DNA of 64,000 nt from the NCBI GenBank assembly GCA_036823295.1, contig DAISGD010000002.1, forward strand, positions 1 through 64,000, written 5' to 3'. The translations under genes were made by a program, and so were the position numbers. The stretch's first letter is position 1, and each line of letters starts with the position of its first letter. This stretch comes from UBA4742 sp002403895 (GTDB lineage Bacteria > Actinomycetota > Acidimicrobiia > Acidimicrobiales > Acidimicrobilacustridaceae). The notes beneath the pieces were generated by a model that ran no database searches, had not been told where the DNA came from, and saw only the letters and a list, made by a program, of their open reading frames with translations. This document shows positions 57,758 to 64,000 of the stretch, in pieces.

Positions 57758-58738
57758 GTGACCGGAGCCGACCCCCGAATCCTCGACCTCATCCGCCAAC
57801 GGTGCGCCGAAGTCAGCGCCGGGGCCCGGTTGGTGCACCTCGACGCCGACGCCGTCCCCGCCTACGCCGGCCGCCTCATCGCCGAGGGCCACGGCCGCGA
57901 CGAGCTGCCGGCCGACCCGTGGCTGGCCACCGAAGGCGACGCCGAATCACGGGCCGCGCTGGTGATCGCCCTCGACGCCATCAACTTCGGATCGGGCTAC
58001 CACCCGGTGGTCACCAAGCGCCCCGACATGTCGGGCGCGGTGACCATGGCGACCAGCCTGTGCGAGCACGCCGACCGTTCAGGGGGCATCACTGCCGCCA
58101 GCCTGAGCCGGCTCAACGCGGCCGACCCCCACACGATCTTCGGCCAGCCCCACGACGACGGACCGGTGGACAAGCTCATGGCCCACATGGCGGTGGCGCT
58201 GGCCGATCTCGCCACCCTGGTGACCGACCGTTACGACGGCCGGTTCCTCAACCTGGTGGACGACGCCCGCCACTCGGCGGCCCGGTTGGTTGGCCTGCTC
58301 GACCAGCTCGCCTTCTTCCACGACGTGGCCACCTGGCGGGACATCGAGGTGCCGCTCTACAAGCGCGCACAGCTCACCGCGGCCGATCTGTCCCGCGCCT
58401 TCGACGGCCAGGGCCCCGGCCACTTCGACGACCTCGACCGCCTCACCGCCTTCGCCGACAATCTGGTGCCCCACGTGCTGCGGGTCGACGGGGTGCTGCA
58501 CTATGACCCGGACCTGGCGTCCTACGTCGACCGCGGCGAACTGCTCCGGGCCGGTTCCGAGGCTGAGGTGGAGATCCGCGCCGTCGGAGTCGACGCCGTC
58601 GAGCGGCTGTGCGCGGCCATGGGCGAGCGGGGTCATCCCACCACGCCCCAGGAGCTCGATCACATCCTGTGGTTCCGCGGCGGCGCCCCCCGCTACAAGG
58701 CCATCCCCCGCCACCGCACCCGCTCAGTCTTCTACTGA
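57758..58738 (+). CDS. Queuosine salvage family protein (Qng1/DUF2419-like)
   Basis: A 326-residue protein similar to the queuosine 5'-monophosphate glycosylase family that releases queuine. Characteristic segments: VIALDAINFGSGYHPVVTKRPDMSG, FFHDVATWRDIEVPLYKRAQLTAADL, AFDGQGPGHFDDLDRLTAFADNLVPHVLRVDGVLHYDP and the C-terminus RHRTRSVFY. It would recover queuine from environmental or recycled queuosine. No tRNA-guanine transglycosylase is in the window, but queF is 6 kb away. GTG at 57758 fits the leaderless promoter. Confidence 0.85.
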   Translation: MTGADPRILDLIRQRCAEVSAGARLVHLDADAVPAYAGRLIAEGHGRDELPADPWLATEGDAESRAALVIALDAINFGSGYHPVVTKRPDMSGAVTMATSLCEHADRSGGITAASLSRLNAADPHTIFGQPHDDGPVDKLMAHMAVALADLATLVTDRYDGRFLNLVDDARHSAARLVGLLDQLAFFHDVATWRDIEVPLYKRAQLTAADLSRAFDGQGPGHFDDLDRLTAFADNLVPHVLRVDGVLHYDPDLASYVDRGELLRAGSEAEVEIRAVGVDAVERLCAAMGERGHPTTPQELDHILWFRGGAPRYKAIPRHRTRSVFY

Positions 58739-58813
58739 GCCCTCCACTCCCGAGCCGGCGTAGCCACCCGCAAGGAGGCTTGCCAACCGGAGGGTCAAGT
58801 AGTTTGGGAATGC

Positions 58814-59611
58814 ATGGCGACGACCACCACCAGCTTGACCGACGACCAGATTGCGGCCTTCCACCGTGATGGTTTCGTGCGCCTGGAGCGTTTCGCCGAC
58901 GAGGCCGTGGGCCGGACCATGTTGGCGCGGGTCATCGAGCTGGCCCGGGCCGCGGCGGACGGGCACGACATCTCGCCGCCGTTCGTCATGCCCGAACAGC
59001 AGCCCGGCCTGGGCGAGCGCCCCGCACCCGAGGATCTGGTGTCGAAGATCTTCCGCCTGGCCCGCGATCCGGCCTTCCACCAGTTCGTGACCCGTCCCGA
59101 CGTCACCGCCATCGCCCGCGACCTCATCGACACCGAGGATCTGGACTGCTTCCTGAGCCAGTTCATCTTCAAGAACCCCGGCGCCTGGGGCCAGCCCTGG
59201 CACCAGGACTCCTTCTACTTCCCGTTCGACCCGGCCCGGCCCGTCGTCGGCCTGTGGCTGGCCGTCACCGAGGCCACGCTCGACAACGGATGCCTCCACG
59301 TGGTGCCCGGGTCGCACACCGAACCCGTCCACCACCACATCCCCGACGCCCGCCCCGGCGCCAACTACGGCTACGTCGAGATCGTGGATCACGACATGAG
59401 CGGAGCCATCCCCGTGCTCATGCAGCCCGGCGATCTGCTGGTGTTCGACAGCCATCTCATGCACCGCTCCACCGACAACCTGAGCGCCGGTCTGCGCGCC
59501 GCCATGGTCTTCCACCTGGCCGCGGCCGGCACCAACGACCACACCGTCGAGCTGCGGGGCTACACGGTCAACGACTGGATCCCCGTGCGCCGGACGGAAG
59601 GACAGACATGA
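58814..59611 (+). CDS. Phytanoyl-CoA dioxygenase (PhyH) family protein
   Basis: A 265-residue Fe(II)/2-oxoglutarate oxygenase. The metal triad is His-X-Asp in PWHQDSFYFPFDPARPVVGLWLAV and His in DSHLMHRSTDNLSAGLRAAM; the 2-oxoglutarate arginine fits GLRAAM. NGCLHVVPGSHTEPVHHH is also typical. It probably hydroxylates an acyl-CoA or small molecule. ATG at 58814 lies eight bases after TAGTTT, a possible -10 box. It overlaps the next gene by four bases. Confidence 0.93.
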   Translation: MATTTTSLTDDQIAAFHRDGFVRLERFADEAVGRTMLARVIELARAAADGHDISPPFVMPEQQPGLGERPAPEDLVSKIFRLARDPAFHQFVTRPDVTAIARDLIDTEDLDCFLSQFIFKNPGAWGQPWHQDSFYFPFDPARPVVGLWLAVTEATLDNGCLHVVPGSHTEPVHHHIPDARPGANYGYVEIVDHDMSGAIPVLMQPGDLLVFDSHLMHRSTDNLSAGLRAAMVFHLAAAGTNDHTVELRGYTVNDWIPVRRTEGQT

Positions 59612-60240
59612 CCCCGACCATCGACGAGATCGTGGTCGGCGACGAGCCCGAGTCGTGGCGAGCGGCCGGGTTCACCGTCGACCCCGACGGCACCTGCCGC
59701 ATCGGCACCGTGCGGGTCCGCCTGGTCGGGCGCGAGCGAGGCAAGCGCATCCTCGAATGGTCATTGCGCGACATCGACCCCGGCGGACTGGCCGACGCCG
59801 GAATCGACGGGCTGGCCACCACCGTCAGCAGCGCGCCGCCGGCCGAGTCCGCCACCCACCCCAACGGCGTGCGCTCGATCGATCACGTGGTGCTCGTGTC
59901 GCCCGACACCGACCGCACCACCGCCGCCCTGGAGGCGGTGGGGTTCGACGTCCGCCGGGTGCGGAAGACCGAAAGTTACGGCGCCCCCATGCGCCAGACG
60001 TTCTTCCGGGCCGCCGAGGTCATCATCGAGCTCGTCGGTCCTGACGAGCCCGGCGAGGGAGCGACCGGCTTCTTCGGCCTGGCCCACACGGTGGACGACC
60101 TGGATGCCACCGCCGCCTTGTTGGGACCGGCGCTGGGCACTGCCAAGGATGCGGTGCAGCCGGGCCGTCGGATCGCCTCAATGCGCCACAAGGAGCTAGG
60201 CATGTCGGTGGCCACCGCCCTGATGACCCCCGAGCCCTGA
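59608..60240 (+). CDS. VOC-family protein with N-terminal extension
   Basis: A 210-residue protein. Residues 1-75 are not recognised (VGDEPESWRAAGFTVDPDGTCRIGTVRVRLV); residues 95-205 are VOC-like (RSIDHVVLVSPDTDRTTAALEAVGFDVRRVRKTESYGAPMRQTFFRAAEVIIELVGPDEPGEGA, and FFGLAHTVDDLDATAALLG). It resembles the glyoxalase_3-like lyase group. Start ATGA overlaps the PhyH stop, so the two are coupled and probably act on the same compound. Confidence 0.85.
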   Translation: MTPTIDEIVVGDEPESWRAAGFTVDPDGTCRIGTVRVRLVGRERGKRILEWSLRDIDPGGLADAGIDGLATTVSSAPPAESATHPNGVRSIDHVVLVSPDTDRTTAALEAVGFDVRRVRKTESYGAPMRQTFFRAAEVIIELVGPDEPGEGATGFFGLAHTVDDLDATAALLGPALGTAKDAVQPGRRIASMRHKELGMSVATALMTPEP

Positions 60241-60329
60241 CCGCCATTCCTGACGGCCGATCGCCGGACGCCGGCCCCAAGGGCGGGCCGAACCTCGGCG
60301 TGCGCGGCGCAAGATAGCCTCGGCCCACC

Positions 60330-60935
60330 ATGCTCGACCACGTCTTCACCGATGCCATCGGCGCGCTCCGCGATGCCTTCGAGAACGCGCTGCTCGAACG
60401 GCAGGCCTTCGAGGAACGGTTCCAGGTCGACGTGTTGCTGGGCGACACCACATGGGAGACGAGCTACTCCTTGCCCGGCGAGGGCTTGCCGCCCCGCGTG
60501 CAGGCCGACATCACCCTGGGCTGGCCGACGTGGGCGCAGAGCGGCTACCGCTCGTGGTACATCGGCGAGCCGGTCGACGAGCCGCCCCGCATCGAGATCG
60601 AGATCGTCCTGAGGGTGCAGCGGCTCAAGACCAGCCCCGACCCGGCCATGTTGCTCGGCGCCATCCCCGAGCAGAGCCCGGCCATCGGCAGCCACCGCCT
60701 CGACCGCTCCGGACCCACCATCGAAACCCTCTTCCTGCAGGACCTGCAGGACGCCGAGTACGCCATCGAGGTGTCCTACGAAGGGTCCTACGACCTCGAG
60801 GAGGCCACGCTGAAGGACGGCTCCATCCTCGATGACCACTTCTCGGCCATGGGTGGGTGGATCGCCTCGCTGCTGGTCAAGCTGGGCGATCTCACCTTCG
60901 ACTTCCTGCCGCCCGTCGACCTCGAAGAACCCTGA
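60330..60935 (+). CDS. Hypothetical protein (201 residues)
   Basis: An acidic soluble protein not recognised in any family. It starts with an amphipathic helix (LDHVFTDAIGALRDAFENALLERQAFEERFQVDVLLGD), followed by strands (RVQADITLGWPTWAQSGYRSWYIGE, PPRIEIEIVLRVQRLKT), a helix-rich part and DLTFDFLPPVDLEEP at the end. No signal peptide or membrane helix. TAGCCT at 60315-60320 is nine bases before ATG, giving almost no leader. It is followed three bases later by the enoyl-CoA hydratase gene. Confidence 0.75.
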   Translation: MLDHVFTDAIGALRDAFENALLERQAFEERFQVDVLLGDTTWETSYSLPGEGLPPRVQADITLGWPTWAQSGYRSWYIGEPVDEPPRIEIEIVLRVQRLKTSPDPAMLLGAIPEQSPAIGSHRLDRSGPTIETLFLQDLQDAEYAIEVSYEGSYDLEEATLKDGSILDDHFSAMGGWIASLLVKLGDLTFDFLPPVDLEEP

Positions 60936-60938
60936 TCC

Positions 60939-61727
60939 ATGCCTGACGACCCGGCGAGCACCGACGATGTCGTCCTGGTCGACCTCGCTGACCGGGTCGC
61001 CACCATGACCCTCAACCGGCCCGGTCAGCGCAACGCCCTCAACGCCGCGCTCCAGCGGCGGATCCCAGCGGTCATCGCCGAGCTCGAGGCCGACGACGGG
61101 GTCGACGTGATCATCCTCACCGGCGCCGACCCCGCCTTCTGTGCCGGGGTCGACCTCAAGGAACTCGGCGCCGGCGGGGCGAGCGACCTGGTCCTCCCCA
61201 AGGATGTTCGGGGCCCGCTTCCACCCCACACCAAGCCCGTGATCGGTGCCGTCAACGGCGTGGCCATCACCGGGGGTTTCGAATTGGCCCTGGCCTGCGA
61301 CTTCCTCGTCGCCAGCGATCGGGCCCATTTCGCCGACACCCACGCCCGGGTGGGGGTCATGCCGGGCTGGGGGCTGACCGTGCTGCTTCCCGAGGCCATC
61401 GGCCTCCGGCGGGCCCGGGAGATGAGCACGACGGGCAACTTCGTCGACGCCGAACTCGCCGCCGCTTGGGGCCTGGTCAACCACGTCGTCGCCCATGACG
61501 ACCTGTTGTCGTACTGCCGGGGGCTGGCCCTCGACATCGTCACCAACGACCAGGACGGCGTGCGCCAGATGCTGGACACCTACCGACGCACCTCGCTCAC
61601 CACCGCCGATGACGGCTGGCGGATCGAGGCCGAGGTGTCCCACCAGTGGGCCCGCACCCGACTCGATCCGGCCCAGGTCGAGGCCCGCCGCCAAGCGATC
61701 GTGGAGCGGGGCCGAGGCCAGCTCTGA
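60939..61727 (+). CDS. Enoyl-CoA hydratase/isomerase family protein
   Basis: A 262-residue crotonase. It begins ATMTLNRPGQRNALNAALQRRI, has the oxyanion-hole strands GADPAFCAGVDLKEL and GAVNGVAITGGFELALACDFLVAS, and HARVGVMPGWGLTVLLPEAIG instead of the usual GLxPGxGGTQRL, so the catalytic glutamates of a classic hydratase are not evident. Isomerase, hydrolase or other crotonase chemistry is possible. It begins three bases after the hypothetical gene stop. Confidence 0.93.
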   Translation: MPDDPASTDDVVLVDLADRVATMTLNRPGQRNALNAALQRRIPAVIAELEADDGVDVIILTGADPAFCAGVDLKELGAGGASDLVLPKDVRGPLPPHTKPVIGAVNGVAITGGFELALACDFLVASDRAHFADTHARVGVMPGWGLTVLLPEAIGLRRAREMSTTGNFVDAELAAAWGLVNHVVAHDDLLSYCRGLALDIVTNDQDGVRQMLDTYRRTSLTTADDGWRIEAEVSHQWARTRLDPAQVEARRQAIVERGRGQL

Positions 61728-61734
61728 CCACCGA

Positions 61735-61781
61735 GCCTCGCTCAGTCGTTCCTGCCTCGCTCAGTCGTTCCTGCCTCGCTC
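61735..61781. repeat. Tandem 19-base direct repeat
   Basis: The unit GCCTCGCTCAGTCGTTCCT occurs twice in full (61735-61753 and 61754-61772), followed by nine bases of a third copy. It lies between the crotonase stop and the TetR 3' end. No protein reading or inverted repeat explains it. Confidence 0.85.
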
Positions 61782-61821
61782 CCCCGTGCAGGGCGCGGAT
61801 TGCCGGAACGATCAGACGGCC

Positions 61822-62574
61822 TCAGCTCCCGGACAACAGGAACTGGCCCGAGCGCCGCATCTGGAGATCGAAGAAGGCGTCGTGGTCGTGGATCACGTTC
61901 TGGAGGTGACCGAACAGCTCGAAGCTGAGGGTGCCAAACAACTGGGTCCACACCAGTAGGCCGCGGGAGATGATCGAATCCGTCGCGTCAAGCTCGGCGA
62001 ATCCCCGCACCAGATCGAAGTCAGCCCGCACCGGCTTGGGGACCGGGGGCGATGCGCCCGCCACGATCTCGCCGGAGGCCACCCCGTCGCTGACCAGGCG
62101 CAGGAACACCAGGCTCACCCGGCTGGCCGGATCGATGGTGTCCTGCGGGGCGCGGTACCCCGGCACCGGGCTGCCGTAGATAAGGGCGTACTCCTGGGGA
62201 TTGGCGATGGCCCACGACCGCAGCGCCTTGGCCATGGCCAGCCAGCGGCCCAGCAGATCGGGGCGCCTCCGGGTGGCGTCGGCCTGCTCCAGCGCCTCGC
62301 CGACGGCGTCGTAGGCGTCGACGATGAGCGCGGTGAGCAGGTCGTCGCGGCTGGGGAAGTAGCGGTAGACGGCCGACGACACCATGCCCAGCTCGCGGGC
62401 CACTGCCCGCAACGACAGCGCGGCAGAACCTTCCTCGGCCAGGTGACGTCGGGCGATGTTCTTGATCTCGACGGTGAGCTCGGCCCGCACCCGGTCCCGT
62501 GCCCCGGTGGCCTTCGTCGACCGGCTCGTCGATCCGCTCCTTGTCGGCTCGGTGGTGGAGGACTTACGGCTCAT
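61822..62574 (-). CDS. TetR/AcrR-family regulator (WHG-domain type)
   Basis: A 250-residue repressor with a basic N-terminal tail, helix-turn-helix (ALSLRAVARELGMVSSAVYRYFPSRDDLLTALI) and a TetR_C ligand domain containing PQEYALIYGSPVPGY, the WHG-type pattern. ATG at 62574 follows GGGGG; the longer frame to 62634 would cover operator DNA. It is divergent from the DDN nitroreductase gene. Three copies of its probable CGAGAGCA operator half-site lie between the two genes, so it likely represses both itself and its neighbour. Confidence 0.93.
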   Translation of the reverse strand: MSRKSSTTEPTRSGSTSRSTKATGARDRVRAELTVEIKNIARRHLAEEGSAALSLRAVARELGMVSSAVYRYFPSRDDLLTALIVDAYDAVGEALEQADATRRRPDLLGRWLAMAKALRSWAIANPQEYALIYGSPVPGYRAPQDTIDPASRVSLVFLRLVSDGVASGEIVAGASPPVPKPVRADFDLVRGFAELDATDSIISRGLLVWTQLFGTLSFELFGHLQNVIHDHDAFFDLQMRRSGQFLLSGS

Positions 62575-62593
62575 GCCCCCAGTCTGACCCAAA

Positions 62594-62679
62594 TCGAGAG
62601 CACTGGCAAGATTCGAGAGCACTGCTCTTGACATGGCGGCCCGGCTCCGTCATGATCACTTTCGAGAGCAGTGCTCTCG
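62594..62679. promoter_or_regulatory. Operator array and promoter between tetR and the nitroreductase gene
   Basis: Three related sites: a half-site TCGAGAGCACT at 62594-62604, an imperfect palindrome CGAGAGCA-C-TGCTCTTG at 62614-62630, and a perfect one CGAGAGCA-G-TGCTCTCG at 62663-62679. A plus-strand promoter TTGACA (62628-62633), 17-base spacer, CATGAT (62651-62656) overlaps the middle site. The perfect site covers the expected transcription start. Repressor bound here would shut the nitroreductase promoter. Confidence 0.75.
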
Positions 62680-62708
62680 CCCTGGCAATCCAATCTCAGG
62701 AGCCCGCC

Positions 62709-63170
62709 ATGAACGACCAAACCGCCCAGCACCACTACGGCAAGCCCGGATGGTTCACCCGCAACGTCTTCAACCGTGCCGTCGCCTTTCTCACCCGCCG
62801 TGGGGTGAGCGTGTGGGGCTCACGTGAGCTCCGGGTCCGGGGGCGCAAGAGCGGCGAATGGCGCGCCGTGCCCGTCAACGTGTTGACCTATGGCGACGAG
62901 CGTTACCTCGTCGCCCCCCGGGGCCACACCCAGTGGGTGCGCAACCTGCGGGTCGCCGGCCGCGGTGAGCTGCGGGTCGGCCGCCACGTCGAGACGTTCC
63001 AGGCCACCGAGCTCAGCGACGCCGACAAGGACGAGGTGCTGCGGGCCTATCTGGCCAAGTGGAAGATGGAGGTCGGGGTGTTCTTCGACGGCGTTGGCGC
63101 GGAGTCCCCCGACGAGGAGGTGGCCCGGATCGCCCCCCGCCACCCGGTCTTCCTCGTCGAGGCGGCGTAG
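62709..63170 (+). CDS. DDN-family F420-dependent nitroreductase-like protein
   Basis: A 153-residue split-barrel protein of the deazaflavin-dependent nitroreductase family: KPGWFTRNVFNRAVAFLTRRGVSVWGSRELRVRGRKSGEWRAVPVNVLTYGDERYLVAPRGHTQWVRNLRVAGRGELRVGRH. GRKSGxxRxxPV and GxxxWVRNLR are the F420 phosphate and ring contacts. Relatives reduce quinones and nitro drugs. ATG at 62709 has AGGAG six bases upstream. It is controlled by the divergent TetR gene. Confidence 0.93.
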   Translation: MNDQTAQHHYGKPGWFTRNVFNRAVAFLTRRGVSVWGSRELRVRGRKSGEWRAVPVNVLTYGDERYLVAPRGHTQWVRNLRVAGRGELRVGRHVETFQATELSDADKDEVLRAYLAKWKMEVGVFFDGVGAESPDEEVARIAPRHPVFLVEAA

Positions 63171-63171
63171 C

Positions 63172-64000
63172 TCAGAAGTCGTCGGGGGTCGAGAGCAGGT
63201 CGTCGAAGACCGGGTCCCGGCCCTCGGCCTTGGCCGTGAACGACTCGATCATGTCCGCCGACTGCAACATGCCGGTCTGCCAGGTGGCGATGTAGTTGAG
63301 GGCATCGGCCACGCTGTGGTCCCGGGCGTAGGTAATCATCTCCTTGGATCCCCAGATGGCCAGCGGGCTCTTGACCGCGATCTGCGCCGCCGTTTCGAGC
63401 GCCCCGGCCACCAACTCGTCGTGGGTGGCGAACACGCCGTTGACAAGCCCGACCTCGTAGGCCCGGCGGGCGGTCATCCGGCCCCCCAGGTAGGCGAGCT
63501 CACGCACGATGGCGTCAGGGATGAGCTTGGGCAACCGCTGCAGCGTGCCCACATCGGCCGTCATGCCGATGTTGATCTCCTGGATGACGAAGAACGCATC
63601 CTCGGTGGCGTAGCGCATGTCGCAGGCCGTGACCATGTCCACCGCGCCGCCGATGCAACCCCCCTGGATGGCGGCGATGACCGGCATGCGCGCCTTCTCC
63701 AGGGCGGTGAAGCTGTCTTGCAGCATCAGTGCCGATTCCCGCAGGCGGGCCCGAACCCGGCCTTGCTCCGCCGGGGGCCGGGGGGTCTTGGTGTCGGCGC
63801 CGTCCCGGGCGGCGAGGCTGCCCCCGGTGAATACCGCCAGATCCATGCCGGCTGAGAAGTGCTTGCCCGTCGACGAGATCACGATGGCCCGGGCCCGACC
63901 CTCCGCGCTGATCCCCTTGACGATGGCCGGCAGTTCCATCCAGAACTCGGGGATCATCGAGTTGAGCTTGTCCGGCCGGTTGAGCTGGATGTGAGCGACG
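63172..64000 (-). CDS. Enoyl-CoA hydratase/isomerase family protein (N-terminus beyond window)
   Basis: A partial crotonase of at least 275 residues. The visible start VAHIQLNRPDKLNSMIPEFW continues past base 64000. Oxyanion-hole segments: STGKHFSAGMDLAVF and AAIQGGCIGGAVDMVTACDMRYA; QEINIGMTADVGTLQRLPKLIPDAIVRELAYLG carries the DVGTLQRLPK pattern of delta(3,5)-delta(2,4)-dienoyl-CoA isomerase (ECH1-like), including the Asp. It ends 1 base from the nitroreductase stop, convergent. Confidence 0.93.
   Translation of the reverse strand, partial: VAHIQLNRPDKLNSMIPEFWMELPAIVKGISAEGRARAIVISSTGKHFSAGMDLAVFTGGSLAARDGADTKTPRPPAEQGRVRARLRESALMLQDSFTALEKARMPVIAAIQGGCIGGAVDMVTACDMRYATEDAFFVIQEINIGMTADVGTLQRLPKLIPDAIVRELAYLGGRMTARRAYEVGLVNGVFATHDELVAGALETAAQIAVKSPLAIWGSKEMITYARDHSVADALNYIATWQTGMLQSADMIESFTAKAEGRDPVFDDLLSTPDDF

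Noticed and set aside
61735..61781. CRISPR-like repeats
   Set aside because: The units are directly adjacent with no spacers, there are only two and a half copies, and no cas gene is present.

Overview
The window is very GC-rich with dense, mostly minus-strand genes, many GTG starts and frequent 4-base GTGA/ATGA overlaps. It looks like an actinobacterial chromosome, probably Acidimicrobiia or a similarly deep lineage. Supporting signs are DUF501, a PPOX/F420-type oxidoreductase, a DDN-type nitroreductase, an Rpf-like muralytic protein, and two tiny ribosomal proteins known from mycobacterial ribosomes (bS22 and bL37). No rRNA, phage, IS element or CRISPR array was seen. There is one tRNA (Gln, anticodon TTG).

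The backbone from about 1.9 to 46.6 kb is a housekeeping block whose gene content and order, as I remember it, match M. tuberculosis Rv1026 back to Rv1003: ppx, DUF501, ftsB, eno, mazG, a SurA-like lipoprotein, mfd, pth, rplY, prs, glmU, ispE, rsmA, rpf, tatD, metG, rsmI. Accessory blocks are inserted into it.

Block 1 (3.3-16.4 kb) separates ftsB from DUF501. It holds molybdenum-hydroxylase genes: CoxG, a MocA-like cytidylyltransferase, a split XdhC pair, CoxE, CoxD, and a form-II CoxL-like catalytic subunit without medium or small subunits. The CoxL-like gene overlaps a DrrAB-type ABC exporter operon. Pirin and YceI genes lie in the same block.

Block 2 (18.2-25.1 kb) lies between eno and mazG and is an acyl-CoA island. 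It holds a VOC protein, an SCP-x type thiolase, a cysteine-free HMG-CoA-synthase/DUF35 fusion, a CaiB-type CoA-transferase, a SnoaL-like protein and an amidase. Its divergent centre holds a Phd/RelE-type toxin-antitoxin pair flanked by two identical 17-bp palindromes that look like operators for the genes on either side. Block 3 (31.6-35.4 kb) holds a KimA-like potassium importer, an OB-fold protein and a GT87 glycosyltransferase.

From 46.7 kb to the end are ychF, a PHP-domain protein, bL37, a prolyl oligopeptidase, queF, an SGNH/MBOAT surface-acylation pair, an aldo/keto reductase with a flavin/F420 protein, a phosphohexomutase, a queuosine-salvage protein, a PhyH/VOC pair, two crotonases, and a TetR regulator divergent from a DDN nitroreductase with a clear operator array.

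The most noteworthy non-coding signals are two small families of dispersed intergenic hairpin repeats (one with a compensatory base change), a nested stem-loop domain between tatD and rpf, the paired operators around the toxin-antitoxin pair, and a recurring leaderless promoter layout (TANNNT about 6 bases before ATG/GTG). The clearest protein oddities are a GlmU lacking its acetyltransferase domain and a thiolase-fold protein with no cysteine at all.
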